DNA of 5,439 nt from Tessaracoccus flavescens (GCA_020741375.1 DYZF01000242.1:1-5439); one strand, 5' to 3'; shown: positions 1 through 4,581, counted from the stretch's first letter. Translations and numbers: made by a program. The notes: generated from the sequence alone by a model not told the origin.

Positions 1-154
1 GGCCAACAACGCGAACCCGCAGGAGGTGCGCTTCCCCGCGGTGGAGGTCAGCACCGTGACCATGGTCGTCGGCGAGGCAACCGAGCCGGGCGACACGACG
101 GGCACCCACGACGCGGTCTCGATCAGCATGCTGGAGTTCCTGGCCCCGGCGTGA
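1..154 (+). CDS. C-terminal end of an unidentified protein, possibly a discoidin-like domain (partial)
   Basis: An open frame enters from the left edge (first full codon at 2) and ends at TGA 152-154, leaving 50 residues. The segment is rich in beta-prone residues: a stretch with VEVSTVTMVV, an acidic/Thr/Gly loop (EPGDTTGTHD), then AVSISMLEFLAPA. The pattern of a beta strand, a Gly/Asp loop, then '(A/S)ISxxEF' at the end resembles the last strands of F5/8-type C (discoidin) or NADase-type glycan-binding domains, which often sit at the C-terminus of actinobacterial zinc-ribbon or secreted proteins. That assignment rests on pattern resemblance only, because the rest of the gene is missing. The stop lies three bases from the stop of the convergent dtd gene, and no hairpin terminator is visible between them. 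Confidence 0.55.
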   Translation, partial: ANNANPQEVRFPAVEVSTVTMVVGEATEPGDTTGTHDAVSISMLEFLAPA

Positions 155-157
155 GCC

Positions 158-595
158 TCAGTCCCAGTCGTGTGTGTCGATCACGATGGTGATGGGGCCG
201 TCGTTGACCGACGCCACCTCCATGTGGGCGCCGAAGCGTCCGCGGTGGACCTCGGCGCCGAGCGTCTCGAACTGGCCGCACAGCTCCTCGACGAGCGGCT
301 CACTCACCGGGCCGGGGGCCGCCCGGCTCCAGGAGGGCCTCCTGCCCTTGCGGGTGGAGGCGTAGAGGGTGAATTGGCTGACCACCAGCAGGGGAGCGGC
401 CACGTCGCTGGCTGAGAGTTCGCCGTCGAGGATCCGCAGCCCCCAGATCTTCCGGGCGAGCGCGGCGGCGTCGGCCGGGGTGTCGTCGTGGCCGACGCCC
501 GCCAGGACAAGCAGCCCAGGGCGTGGCAGTTCCCCCACCACCTCCCCGTCAACGCTCACGGAGGCTGACTTGACCCTTGTCACCACAACACGCAT
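158..595 (-). CDS. dtd: D-aminoacyl-tRNA deacylase (DTD)
   Basis: DTD hydrolyses the ester bond of D-amino acids (and glycine) mischarged onto tRNA, a cytoplasmic proofreading step that keeps D-residues out of translation. The product is 145 residues, the normal size for the family. It carries both signatures: SQFTLYA at residues 73-79, with the active-site threonine region, and NDGPITI at 131-137, whose cis Gly-Pro pair provides chiral selection. Also seen are the N-terminal [17 protein letters not shown] strand, the KGRRPSW segment (83-89) and the GRFGAHMEV segment (119-127). Start ATG at 595-593 gives the canonical family N-terminus. There is no Shine-Dalgarno; an AACAAT hexamer (607-602) lies six bases before the ATG and could be a weak leaderless -10. 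The gene is divergent from the 629 operon with only 33 bp between starts. In many actinobacteria dtd lies near ygfZ and FABP-like genes, as here (recalled, not searched). Confidence 0.96.
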   Translation of the reverse strand: MRVVVTRVKSASVSVDGEVVGELPRPGLLVLAGVGHDDTPADAAALARKIWGLRILDGELSASDVAAPLLVVSQFTLYASTRKGRRPSWSRAAPGPVSEPLVEELCGQFETLGAEVHRGRFGAHMEVASVNDGPITIVIDTHDWD

Positions 596-616
596 GGGCC
601 CATTGTTGCGCGTTCG

Positions 617-622
617 TATACT
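617..622 (+). promoter_or_regulatory. -10 element (TATACT) of the small-protein/nitrobindin/ygfZ operon
   Basis: TATACT matches the TATAAT consensus at five of six positions and lies six bases before ATG 629. Transcription would therefore start at or next to the A of the start codon, giving a leaderless mRNA, which is common in actinobacteria. No convincing -35 is present at 17 +/- 1 bp (ATGGGC at 594-599). The hexamer sits in the palindrome GTATAC (616-621), so the opposite strand reads TATACG (620-615), which could serve dtd as a weaker -10 in this 33-bp divergent gap. Assignment is from sequence resemblance and spacing alone. Confidence 0.6.
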
Positions 623-628
623 GCGACC

Positions 629-751
629 ATGAGCGTCCTAGCGTGGGTGATGATCGTCGCCGCCGGGCTGACCAGCCTTGTGGCACTGGTCGCACTCGCC
701 GCAGTGTTGTGGACGCTGCTGCGTAACCAGGCCGACAGGAGAGACGAGTGA
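629..751 (+). CDS. 40-residue single-pass membrane microprotein
   Basis: This short gene runs from ATG 629 to TGA 749-751. The product begins [13 protein letters not shown] and contains one hydrophobic helix of about 30 residues (roughly 3-32), rich in Val, Ala and Leu, followed by a short charged tail (RNQADRRDE). The helix has no lipobox and no signal-peptidase site, so a tail-in-cytoplasm membrane anchor is most likely. Its stop overlaps the GTG of the next gene (GTGA at 748-751), and the ribosome-binding sequence of that next gene (AGGAGA, 737-742) lies inside this frame, so the two are probably translationally coupled. A strong -10 lies immediately upstream and leaves no room for a leader, which supports this ATG as the true first codon of the operon. 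No family is recognised. It could be a membrane partner for the haem-binding protein or merely a coupling leader. Confidence 0.72.
   Translation: MSVLAWVMIVAAGLTSLVALVALAAVLWTLLRNQADRRDE
737..742 (+). promoter_or_regulatory. Ribosome-binding site AGGAGA for the nitrobindin-like gene
   Basis: AGGAGA lies five bases before GTG 748. It decides the start of the nitrobindin-like gene: the GTG gives a protein with the expected short N-terminal extension before the family's tryptophan/glycine motif. The site is inside the upstream microprotein frame. Confidence 0.75.
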
Positions 752-1251
752 ACATCGACATCGAGGTGCCGGAAGGCCTCAACCCGGAGCTGACCGCCCT
801 CGGCTGGCTGGTCGGCCGCTGGGAGGGCACCGGAAACGGAACCGACCACGACGGCAACGACTTCGAGTTCGAACAGCGCATCGAGTTCAACCACAACGGC
901 GGCAACTACCTGTACTACGCGGCCCAGACCTTCCTGATCACCGAGGAGGGTGCCGAGCCGACGCCGTTCGGCATGGAGACCGGCTTCTGGCACCCGAAGC
1001 CCGACGCGTCGGTCGAGGTCGTGCTCGCCAACTCCGACGGCTGGACCGAGGTCCTCGTCGGCAAGATCGCCGTCACCCGGATCGACCTGCTCACCGACGC
1101 CGTCGTGCGCACGGAGGGTGCAGAGGTGACCCACTCCGCAGGACAGCGGCTCTACGGAAAGGTCGAGGGCGACCTCATGTACGCGCTCGACCGTGCAACC
1201 ACCGAGCACGAACTCCGCCCGCACATGTGGGCCCGGCTGAAGCGCGTCTGA
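748..1251 (+). CDS. Nitrobindin / FABP-like haem-binding beta-barrel protein (putative peroxynitrite isomerase family)
   Basis: The 167-residue product matches the nitrobindin family (formerly DUF1794 / FABP-like), whose known members include mycobacterial Rv2717c and the human THAP4 C-terminal domain. These ten-stranded barrels bind ferric haem, react with NO and isomerise peroxynitrite to nitrate. Visible hallmarks are GRWEGTG at residues 23-29 (the family's GxWxGxG), the ETGFWHP segment, typically used to enclose the haem face, and a near-C-terminal LRPHMWARLKR, where His159 is the candidate proximal haem ligand. Length is normal. There is no signal peptide, so it is cytosolic. The gene starts at a GTG overlapping the previous stop, and its own stop shares a base with the ATG of ygfZ (TGATG), so it sits in the middle of a coupled three-gene operon. 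Family assignment is firm; the enzymatic activity is inferred from family members. Confidence 0.9.
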   Translation: MNIDIEVPEGLNPELTALGWLVGRWEGTGNGTDHDGNDFEFEQRIEFNHNGGNYLYYAAQTFLITEEGAEPTPFGMETGFWHPKPDASVEVVLANSDGWTEVLVGKIAVTRIDLLTDAVVRTEGAEVTHSAGQRLYGKVEGDLMYALDRATTEHELRPHMWARLKRV

Positions 1252-2180
1252 TGCCCGTCCTGATGGAGGACGGCGTCGACGCCGGACTGGTGTGGCACTA
1301 CGGCAACCCGGTCACCGAGGCGAGGGCCCTCGCCGCCGGTGAGGGGATCGTCGGCCTCGGCAACCGGGACGTCTTCGAACTCACCGGGGTTGACAGGCTG
1401 AACCTCCTGCACGCTCTGAGCACGCAGCATGTCGAGGCCCTCCCCGCAGACGAGGCGACCTGCGCGCTGCTGCTCGGCCCGACCGGCCACATCGAGCACG
1501 TGCTCTACGGCGTCGACGACGGGGAGAGCTTCCTCGGCTGGACCGAGCCTGGCCGCGGCGACGCACTTGTCTCCTTCCTTGACTCGATGCGGTTCTCGCT
1601 CCGGGTCGAGATCGTCCGGCGTGCCGACCTCAGCCTCGCGTGGGCAGGCCATCGCGTCGAGATCCCTGAGGGCTGGCGCAGGCGCGACAGCGAACTCGGC
1701 GGTTCGGAGGTGTTCATCCCGGAGGGTGAGGGCCTCGAGGGTAACGTCGGCACGTGGGCCTTCGAGTCCATGCGGATCGCCGCCGGGGTTCCGCGGATCT
1801 TCCTCGACACCGACTTCAAGACCATCCCCAACGAGATCGGTCTCGTCGGAACCCATCTGAACAAGGGCTGCTACCGCGGCCAGGAGACCGTCGCGCGGGT
1901 GCACACGCTCGGCCGGCCGCCGCGCCGGCTCGTCCAGCTGCTGCTCGACGGCTCCATGTCCGAGCTCCCGGCGCTCGGCGCCCCCATCGAGTACAACGGC
2001 AGGCAGGTCGGCTTCGTCGGCTCCTCTGCGCGGCATCACGAGTTGGGCCCGGTCGCCCTCGGCATGATCAAGCGCAACGTGCCCGTGGACGCCGAGGTGC
2101 TTGTCGACTCCATCCCCGCCTCGCAGGAGGCGCTCGTCGATCCGGACGTCGGCCTGCACGTCAGGCCGGTTCTCGGATAA
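1251..2180 (+). CDS. ygfZ: YgfZ/GcvT-type folate-binding protein, Fe-S cluster maintenance
   Basis: The 309-residue protein belongs to the YgfZ (CAF17/IBA57) branch of the GcvT-like fold. These proteins use tetrahydrofolate to support assembly or repair of [4Fe-4S] enzymes such as MiaB-type radical-SAM proteins. The diagnostic YgfZ motif is intact as KGCYRGQE at residues 205-212, with the essential Cys207, followed by a TVARVHTLG segment and the C-terminal beta-barrel (LVQLLLDG onward). The N-terminal half has the usual 'ELTGVDRLNLLHALSTQHVE' region, equivalent to the GcvT 'V.G.DA..fLq..lt.D' segment. Start ATG 1251 overlaps the preceding stop (TGATG); it has no independent Shine-Dalgarno, so translation is likely by re-initiation. 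A longer open frame extends upstream to 678 but only overlaps the neighbour. Co-transcription with a haem/NO protein fits protection of Fe-S enzymes from nitrosative stress, which is an inference. Confidence 0.93.
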   Translation: MPVLMEDGVDAGLVWHYGNPVTEARALAAGEGIVGLGNRDVFELTGVDRLNLLHALSTQHVEALPADEATCALLLGPTGHIEHVLYGVDDGESFLGWTEPGRGDALVSFLDSMRFSLRVEIVRRADLSLAWAGHRVEIPEGWRRRDSELGGSEVFIPEGEGLEGNVGTWAFESMRIAAGVPRIFLDTDFKTIPNEIGLVGTHLNKGCYRGQETVARVHTLGRPPRRLVQLLLDGSMSELPALGAPIEYNGRQVGFVGSSARHHELGPVALGMIKRNVPVDAEVLVDSIPASQEALVDPDVGLHVRPVLG

Positions 2181-2189
2181 GAACCAATG

Positions 2190-2223
2190 AACCGCCGTCC
2201 GTCTTGATCGGCGGATGGCGGTT
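2190..2223 (+). terminator. Hairpin between ygfZ and tpx (possible terminator or tpx leader structure)
   Basis: AACCGCCGTCCG (2190-2201) pairs with CGGATGGCGGTT (2212-2223) to form a 12-bp stem with one G-U pair and a ten-base loop. It begins nine bases after the ygfZ stop. No run of U follows (GGCAAGC), so it would be a U-less actinobacterial type terminator, an mRNA-end stabiliser, or a structured part of the tpx leader. No clear promoter can be drawn for tpx in the remaining 33 bases, so readthrough from the ygfZ operon is also possible. Confidence 0.5.
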
Positions 2224-2244
2224 GGCAAGCGGGCCAGGATCGGG

Positions 2245-2249
2245 AAGGA
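2245..2249 (+). promoter_or_regulatory. Ribosome-binding site AAGGA fixing the tpx start
   Basis: AAGGA stands seven bases before ATG 2257. This selects ATG 2257 over an in-frame ATG at 2215, which would add 14 residues unlike any Tpx N-terminus and lies inside the upstream hairpin. Confidence 0.75.
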
Positions 2250-2256
2250 TCGAGGC

Positions 2257-2754
2257 ATGGCTGAGATTGCTTTCAAGGGAAACCCCGTCCACTCCGTCGG
2301 ACAGCTGCCTGAGGTCGGCGCCGATGCGCCCGACTTCGAGGTGACCGGCGTCGACCTCGCGCCCATCACCAAGGCCGACTTCGCAGGCGACAAGCTGGTG
2401 CTGAACATCTTCCCGTCGGTCGACACCGGCGTGTGTGCCATGAGCGTGCGCACCTTCAACGAGAAGGCGGCAGGGCTCGAGGGGACGAAGGTGCTCTGCA
2501 TCTCGCGCGACCTGCCGTTCGCCCTGAACCGCTTCTGCGGCGCAGAGGGGATCGAGAACGTCGTCGTCTCCTCCGACTTCCGCACCAACTTCGGCGAGAC
2601 GTACGGTGTGACGTTCACCGACGGCCCGCTGAAGGGGCTGCTGTCGCGCTCCGTCGTCGTGATCGACGCCGACGGGAAGGTCGTCTACACCGAGCAGGTC
2701 GCCGAGACCACCACCGAGCCGGACTACGACGCGGCTCTCGCGGCCCTCAACTGA
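2257..2754 (+). CDS. tpx: Thiol peroxidase (Tpx, atypical 2-Cys peroxiredoxin)
   Basis: Tpx reduces H2O2 and alkyl hydroperoxides in the cytoplasm, using thioredoxin as electron donor. The product is 165 residues, the family norm. The N-terminus (MAEIAFKGNPVH) and 'GADAPDFEVTG' segment are typical. The peroxidatic site is SVDTGVC, with Cys60 and catalytic Thr57. SRDLPFALNRFC (83-94) holds the resolving Cys94, and SSDFRTNFGETYGV follows. An additional Cys81 matches the third cysteine position of the mycobacterial enzyme (recalled as Cys60/Cys80/Cys93). Arg in LLSRSVVVID is the conserved catalytic arginine region. The start is fixed by a good Shine-Dalgarno. The gene is followed by a strong hairpin shared with the convergent gene. 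No OxyR-like or other redox operator is recognised upstream. Confidence 0.96.
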   Translation: MAEIAFKGNPVHSVGQLPEVGADAPDFEVTGVDLAPITKADFAGDKLVLNIFPSVDTGVCAMSVRTFNEKAAGLEGTKVLCISRDLPFALNRFCGAEGIENVVVSSDFRTNFGETYGVTFTDGPLKGLLSRSVVVIDADGKVVYTEQVAETTTEPDYDAALAALN

Positions 2755-2762
2755 TCCGCGAC

Positions 2763-2799
2763 GAGACGGCCCGCCCCGGAACATGGGGCGGGCCGTCTC
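2763..2799. terminator. Bidirectional hairpin terminator between tpx and the SatD-family gene
   Basis: GAGACGGCCCGCCCC (2763-2777) and GGGGCGGGCCGTCTC (2785-2799) form a perfect 15-bp stem with a seven-base loop. With a two-base bulge, the stem can extend through CGCG on each side. It lies 8 bases after the tpx stop and 5 bases after the stop of the opposing gene, the expected place for a terminator shared by convergent genes. There is no T-tract on either side, as is usual in high-GC actinobacteria. Confidence 0.8.
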
Positions 2800-2804
2800 C
2801 GCGT

Positions 2805-3437
2805 TCAGGGCAGGGTCGTCAGGGCTCGCATCGCGTCGAGGAGGGGGCGCAGATCGTTGTTGATCACCCGCTGCGAGTTCGCCGAGTCGCTGATCCCTTC
2901 ACGCTTGGCGGTCTCGGCGTTGTCCAGGCCCTCCCACATGCCGGAGAGGGTTCCGATGCCCCCGTCGCGCAGCCGGGCGAGGGACGCGTCGACGAGCCTC
3001 ACCATGGCGTCTGCCTGAGGGGTGGCCTGTTCCCGCCCGTCGCGGATGGCGGTCCTCGCGCTCGCGTACCCCTTGCGGCCGGCCTGCTCCTCGACCCACT
3101 CGAGCGCGTCACGCGCCGACCACCAGGCCGAGCCGTCCTGGATGCCCCGCTCGGCGTCGATCACACGCAACTCTCCGCCGCCGAGGCCGAAGCGCACCTC
3201 CCACCTGGGCGCGAGGGCCAGCCTCAGGCTGAAGGCGGCCTCCAGCGCTGCACCGAGCGTGGGGTAGACCCCCTGCAACTCGTCGCCGACGGTCGTGGTG
3301 AGAGGGCTGAGCGACGCGACACCCAGGTTCACGTCCTCGGCCGCGGCCACCACAGCCTCATGCAGCCGTGTGCGCTCGGTCGCGCGGGAACCTACGAGGT
3401 CCCCGAGCAGTGCAACAGCCGCGACGTCCTTTGCCAT
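2805..3437 (-). CDS. SatD-family protein with C-terminal helix-turn-helix; cyclase-like body
   Basis: The 210-residue protein shows the SatD-family pattern: ALLGDLVGSR near the N-terminus (9-18), TTTVGDELQGVY (47-58), VRFGLGGGEL (81-90) and QDGSAWWSARDAL (100-112). The streptococcal namesake is encoded in the sat acid-tolerance operon; its biochemistry is not settled. Two further things can be read. First, the order 'GDxxGS - GDExQ - VRxGxGGG - GxAxxxARDA' parallels class III nucleotidyl cyclases, including the two metal-binding Asp positions (Asp13, Asp52), though the catalytic Asn before ARDA is replaced by Trp. Second, residues about 172-195 (NAETAKREGISDSANSQRVI) look like a helix-turn-helix. 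Start ATG 3437-3435 has no Shine-Dalgarno but a TAAACT -10 six bases upstream, suggesting a leaderless mRNA. It is divergent from a membrane protein gene across a palindrome array, suggesting autoregulation. Family call is firm; cyclase kinship and DNA binding are inferences. Confidence 0.85.
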   Translation of the reverse strand: MAKDVAAVALLGDLVGSRATERTRLHEAVVAAAEDVNLGVASLSPLTTTVGDELQGVYPTLGAALEAAFSLRLALAPRWEVRFGLGGGELRVIDAERGIQDGSAWWSARDALEWVEEQAGRKGYASARTAIRDGREQATPQADAMVRLVDASLARLRDGGIGTLSGMWEGLDNAETAKREGISDSANSQRVINNDLRPLLDAMRALTTLP

Positions 3438-3438
3438 A

Positions 3439-3540
3439 TGTAGAGTTTAACTTCAAAACGGCACAATGAAGGAAAATCCTTCAGATTCCTAGATTGAAGG
3501 GAAAGTCTTCATGAAGATCGGGATGAAACTGGCGCCTTCA
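3439..3540. repeat. Array of four regularly spaced 17-bp palindromes (TGAAG-N7-CTTCA), probable operator
   Basis: Four 17-bp imperfect palindromes start at 3439, 3467, 3495 and 3524, so the spacings are 28, 28 and 29 bp. Their sequences are TGTAGAGTTTAACTTCA, TGAAGGAAAATCCTTCA, TGAAGGGAAAGTCTTCA and TGAAACTGGCGCCTTCA. The middle two have perfect arms, and in the first of these the symmetry extends to seven bases each side of AAA. The outer two each carry one arm mismatch. They fill the AT-rich gap between two divergent genes. The first covers the predicted -10 of the SatD-family gene (3444-3449) and begins two bases from its start codon. This layout is typical of multi-site binding by a homodimeric regulator. 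No named regulator with this motif is recognised; the divergently encoded SatD-family protein with its helix-turn-helix is the natural candidate. Confidence 0.8.
3444..3449 (-). promoter_or_regulatory. -10 element (TAAACT) of the SatD-family gene, leaderless
   Basis: On the minus strand TAAACT is followed by six bases (CTACAT) and then ATG 3437, which would place the transcript start on the A of the start codon. No good -35 is found at normal distance. The hexamer lies in the centre of the first palindrome of the array, so occupancy of that palindrome would block the promoter. Confidence 0.55.
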
Positions 3541-3565
3541 TCGCCGCGCTGTCGGTGCCGACGTG

Positions 3566-3571
3566 TAGCGT
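3566..3571 (+). promoter_or_regulatory. Putative -10 (TAGCGT) for the membrane-protein/HD operon, leaderless
   Basis: TAGCGT fits the loose actinobacterial TAnnnT pattern and stands exactly six bases before GTG 3578, the same geometry as at 617 and 3449. There is no Shine-Dalgarno before the GTG. The hexamer alone is weak; the repeated spacing is what supports it. A short inverted repeat, GTCGG-TG-CCGAC (3551-3562), lies just upstream. Confidence 0.4.
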
Positions 3572-3577
3572 GACGGT

Positions 3578-3994
3578 GTGGTCGACCTCGTGCTCAAGGC
3601 TCTCATCGTGGTCGTGGGCGCTGTGCTCGCGACCTGGGGCAACCCCGTGATCAGGCTGGTGCTCCGACGCATTGACGCCACCGGCCGCGAGCCTGCAGAC
3701 GAGGTGCAACTGGCCAGGGAGAACCTCGGCCTCGTGCAGGCGCAGAAGGAACTGCCCGGTGGGCGCTGGGTCGGCATGCTCGAGCGGCTGGCCGTCTATG
3801 CCTGCATCGTGGCCGGCTTCCCAGCGGGGATCGCCATGGTGCTCGCCGTGAAGGGGCTCGGTCGCTATGCCGAACTCGCCACGAGTGAGCCCGAGTCCCG
3901 CAAGGGGGAGTTGTTCATCATCGGCACGTTCGCCTCGCTGCTCTGGGCGGGGCTGTGGGCAGGAGCCGCCTACTGGGGCGTGCGCGCGTGGTGA
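3578..3994 (+). CDS. Three-pass membrane protein resembling the C-terminal module of DUF3307-type SatD partners
   Basis: The 138-residue protein has predicted membrane helices at about 3-22, 71-91 and 111-134. Between helices 1 and 2 is a charged, probably cytoplasmic loop (LRRIDATGREPADEVQLAREN). The segment WVGMLERLAVYACIVAGF, then AVKGLGRYAEL, then KGELFIIGTFAS resembles the 'ExERxLI...G...GFLxAAKSxxRF...EYxLIGTLxS' tail that I recall from membrane proteins, including DUF3307 proteins, encoded beside SatD in other bacteria. Here only that module is present, without the preceding DUF3307 helices. That kinship is from memory and not verified. GTG 3578 is chosen because it directly precedes helix 1 and follows a -10-like hexamer by six bases. 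The stop overlaps the GTG of the HD gene (GTGA), so the two are co-transcribed. It is divergent from the SatD-family gene. Function is unknown; a membrane sensor or partner of the SatD-family protein is a reasonable hypothesis. Confidence 0.8.
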   Translation: MVDLVLKALIVVVGAVLATWGNPVIRLVLRRIDATGREPADEVQLARENLGLVQAQKELPGGRWVGMLERLAVYACIVAGFPAGIAMVLAVKGLGRYAELATSEPESRKGELFIIGTFASLLWAGLWAGAAYWGVRAW

Positions 3995-4581
3995 GCGACC
4001 TGCCCGCCGCGCTGCGGGAGGCGCTGTTGCTGCGTTGGCGGGAGCCGCATCGCAGGTATCACGGCGAGGCGCATCTGCGATCGGGTCTTGAGGTTCTCGA
4101 CCGGCTCGGCGCCGGACGCCTGGAGCGGATCGCCTTCTGGTTCCATGACGCCGTCCATTCCTGCTCGTCGCCCGCCGACGAGGAGGCTTCGGCAGCGCTG
4201 GCGGTCGAGTCGCTTGGGGGAGTGGTTCCGCCTGCCGAGGCCCAGGAGGTGGCCCGGCTCGTCCTCGTCACCGTCGACCACGATCCGGATCGGGCCGACC
4301 TGGCGGGCGCCCGGGTCAGCGATGCCGACCTGGCGGGGCTCGGATCGGCGTGGCCGCGCTACGTGGACAACGCCGCCGATCTACGGGCGGAGCTGCCCGC
4401 TGTCGACGACGCCGGGTGGCTCGCTGCGCGGCTGAGGTTCATCGACACGTTGGAGGGGCGCACGGAGATCTTCCGTACGCCCCTCGGGATGGTGGAGTGG
4501 GAGGCCGCCGCCCGCCGCAATCTCGCGCGCGAGCGTGCGCTGCTCACGACTCGGCCAGCAGTTGGTACAGCCGGCGCTTGA
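3991..4581 (+). CDS. HD-domain metal-dependent phosphohydrolase family protein
   Basis: The 196-residue product carries the motifs of small actinobacterial HD proteins: RRYHGEAHL (21-29) with the first histidines, AFWFHDAVH (48-56) with the HD pair His52-Asp53, a DEEASA segment (63-68), VTVDHD (93-98) with a second His-Asp pair, SDADL (110-114) and a C-terminal 'WEAAARRNLARERALL' helix. HD proteins bind metal and usually hydrolyse phosphoesters of nucleotides; the substrate of this subgroup is not established. GTG 3991 is preferred because it makes the GTGA overlap with the upstream gene. An adjacent GTG at 3988 and one at 3955 are in frame but add residues unlike the family. Translation is probably coupled to the membrane protein gene. 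The last 38 bases overlap the end of the convergent padR gene, and no terminator separates them. Confidence 0.88.
   Translation: MSDLPAALREALLLRWREPHRRYHGEAHLRSGLEVLDRLGAGRLERIAFWFHDAVHSCSSPADEEASAALAVESLGGVVPPAEAQEVARLVLVTVDHDPDRADLAGARVSDADLAGLGSAWPRYVDNAADLRAELPAVDDAGWLAARLRFIDTLEGRTEIFRTPLGMVEWEAAARRNLARERALLTTRPAVGTAGA

Noticed and set aside
570..575. TTGACC as -35 for the operon starting at 629
   Set aside because: It is 41 bp upstream of TATACT, far beyond a usable spacer, and lies inside dtd coding sequence.
2215..2256. Upstream in-frame ATG 2215 as start of tpx
   Set aside because: It has no ribosome-binding site, lies in a hairpin arm and adds 14 residues unlike Tpx proteins; ATG 2257 has AAGGA at the right distance.
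1152..2618. 488-codon open frame on the minus strand across ygfZ and tpx, and a 336-codon + frame at 2433-3443
   Set aside because: Both are long only because GC-rich coding sequence suppresses stops in other frames. Their translations are low-complexity Arg/Gly/Pro/Ala-rich with no family motif and lie over genes with firm assignments.
3439..3540. Palindrome array as a CRISPR or origin iteron set
   Set aside because: The repeated parts are short palindromic arms with variable centres, spacing leaves only 11-12 bp between sites, and there is no cas or rep gene nearby. An operator array explains it better.
3551..3562. GTCGG-TG-CCGAC inverted repeat as a terminator
   Set aside because: The stem is only 5 bp, lies in front of a gene start, and no transcript ends there; kept only as a note in the promoter entry.
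3511..3573. 20-codon frame (ATG 3511, stop 3571-3573) before the membrane protein gene, beginning MKIGMK and containing CRCRR
   Set aside because: A GAAGGG stretch upstream could act as ribosome-binding site, and the two cysteines recall attenuator peptides, but the frame overlaps the palindrome array and the predicted -10 and has no hairpin pair typical of attenuation. Probably chance.
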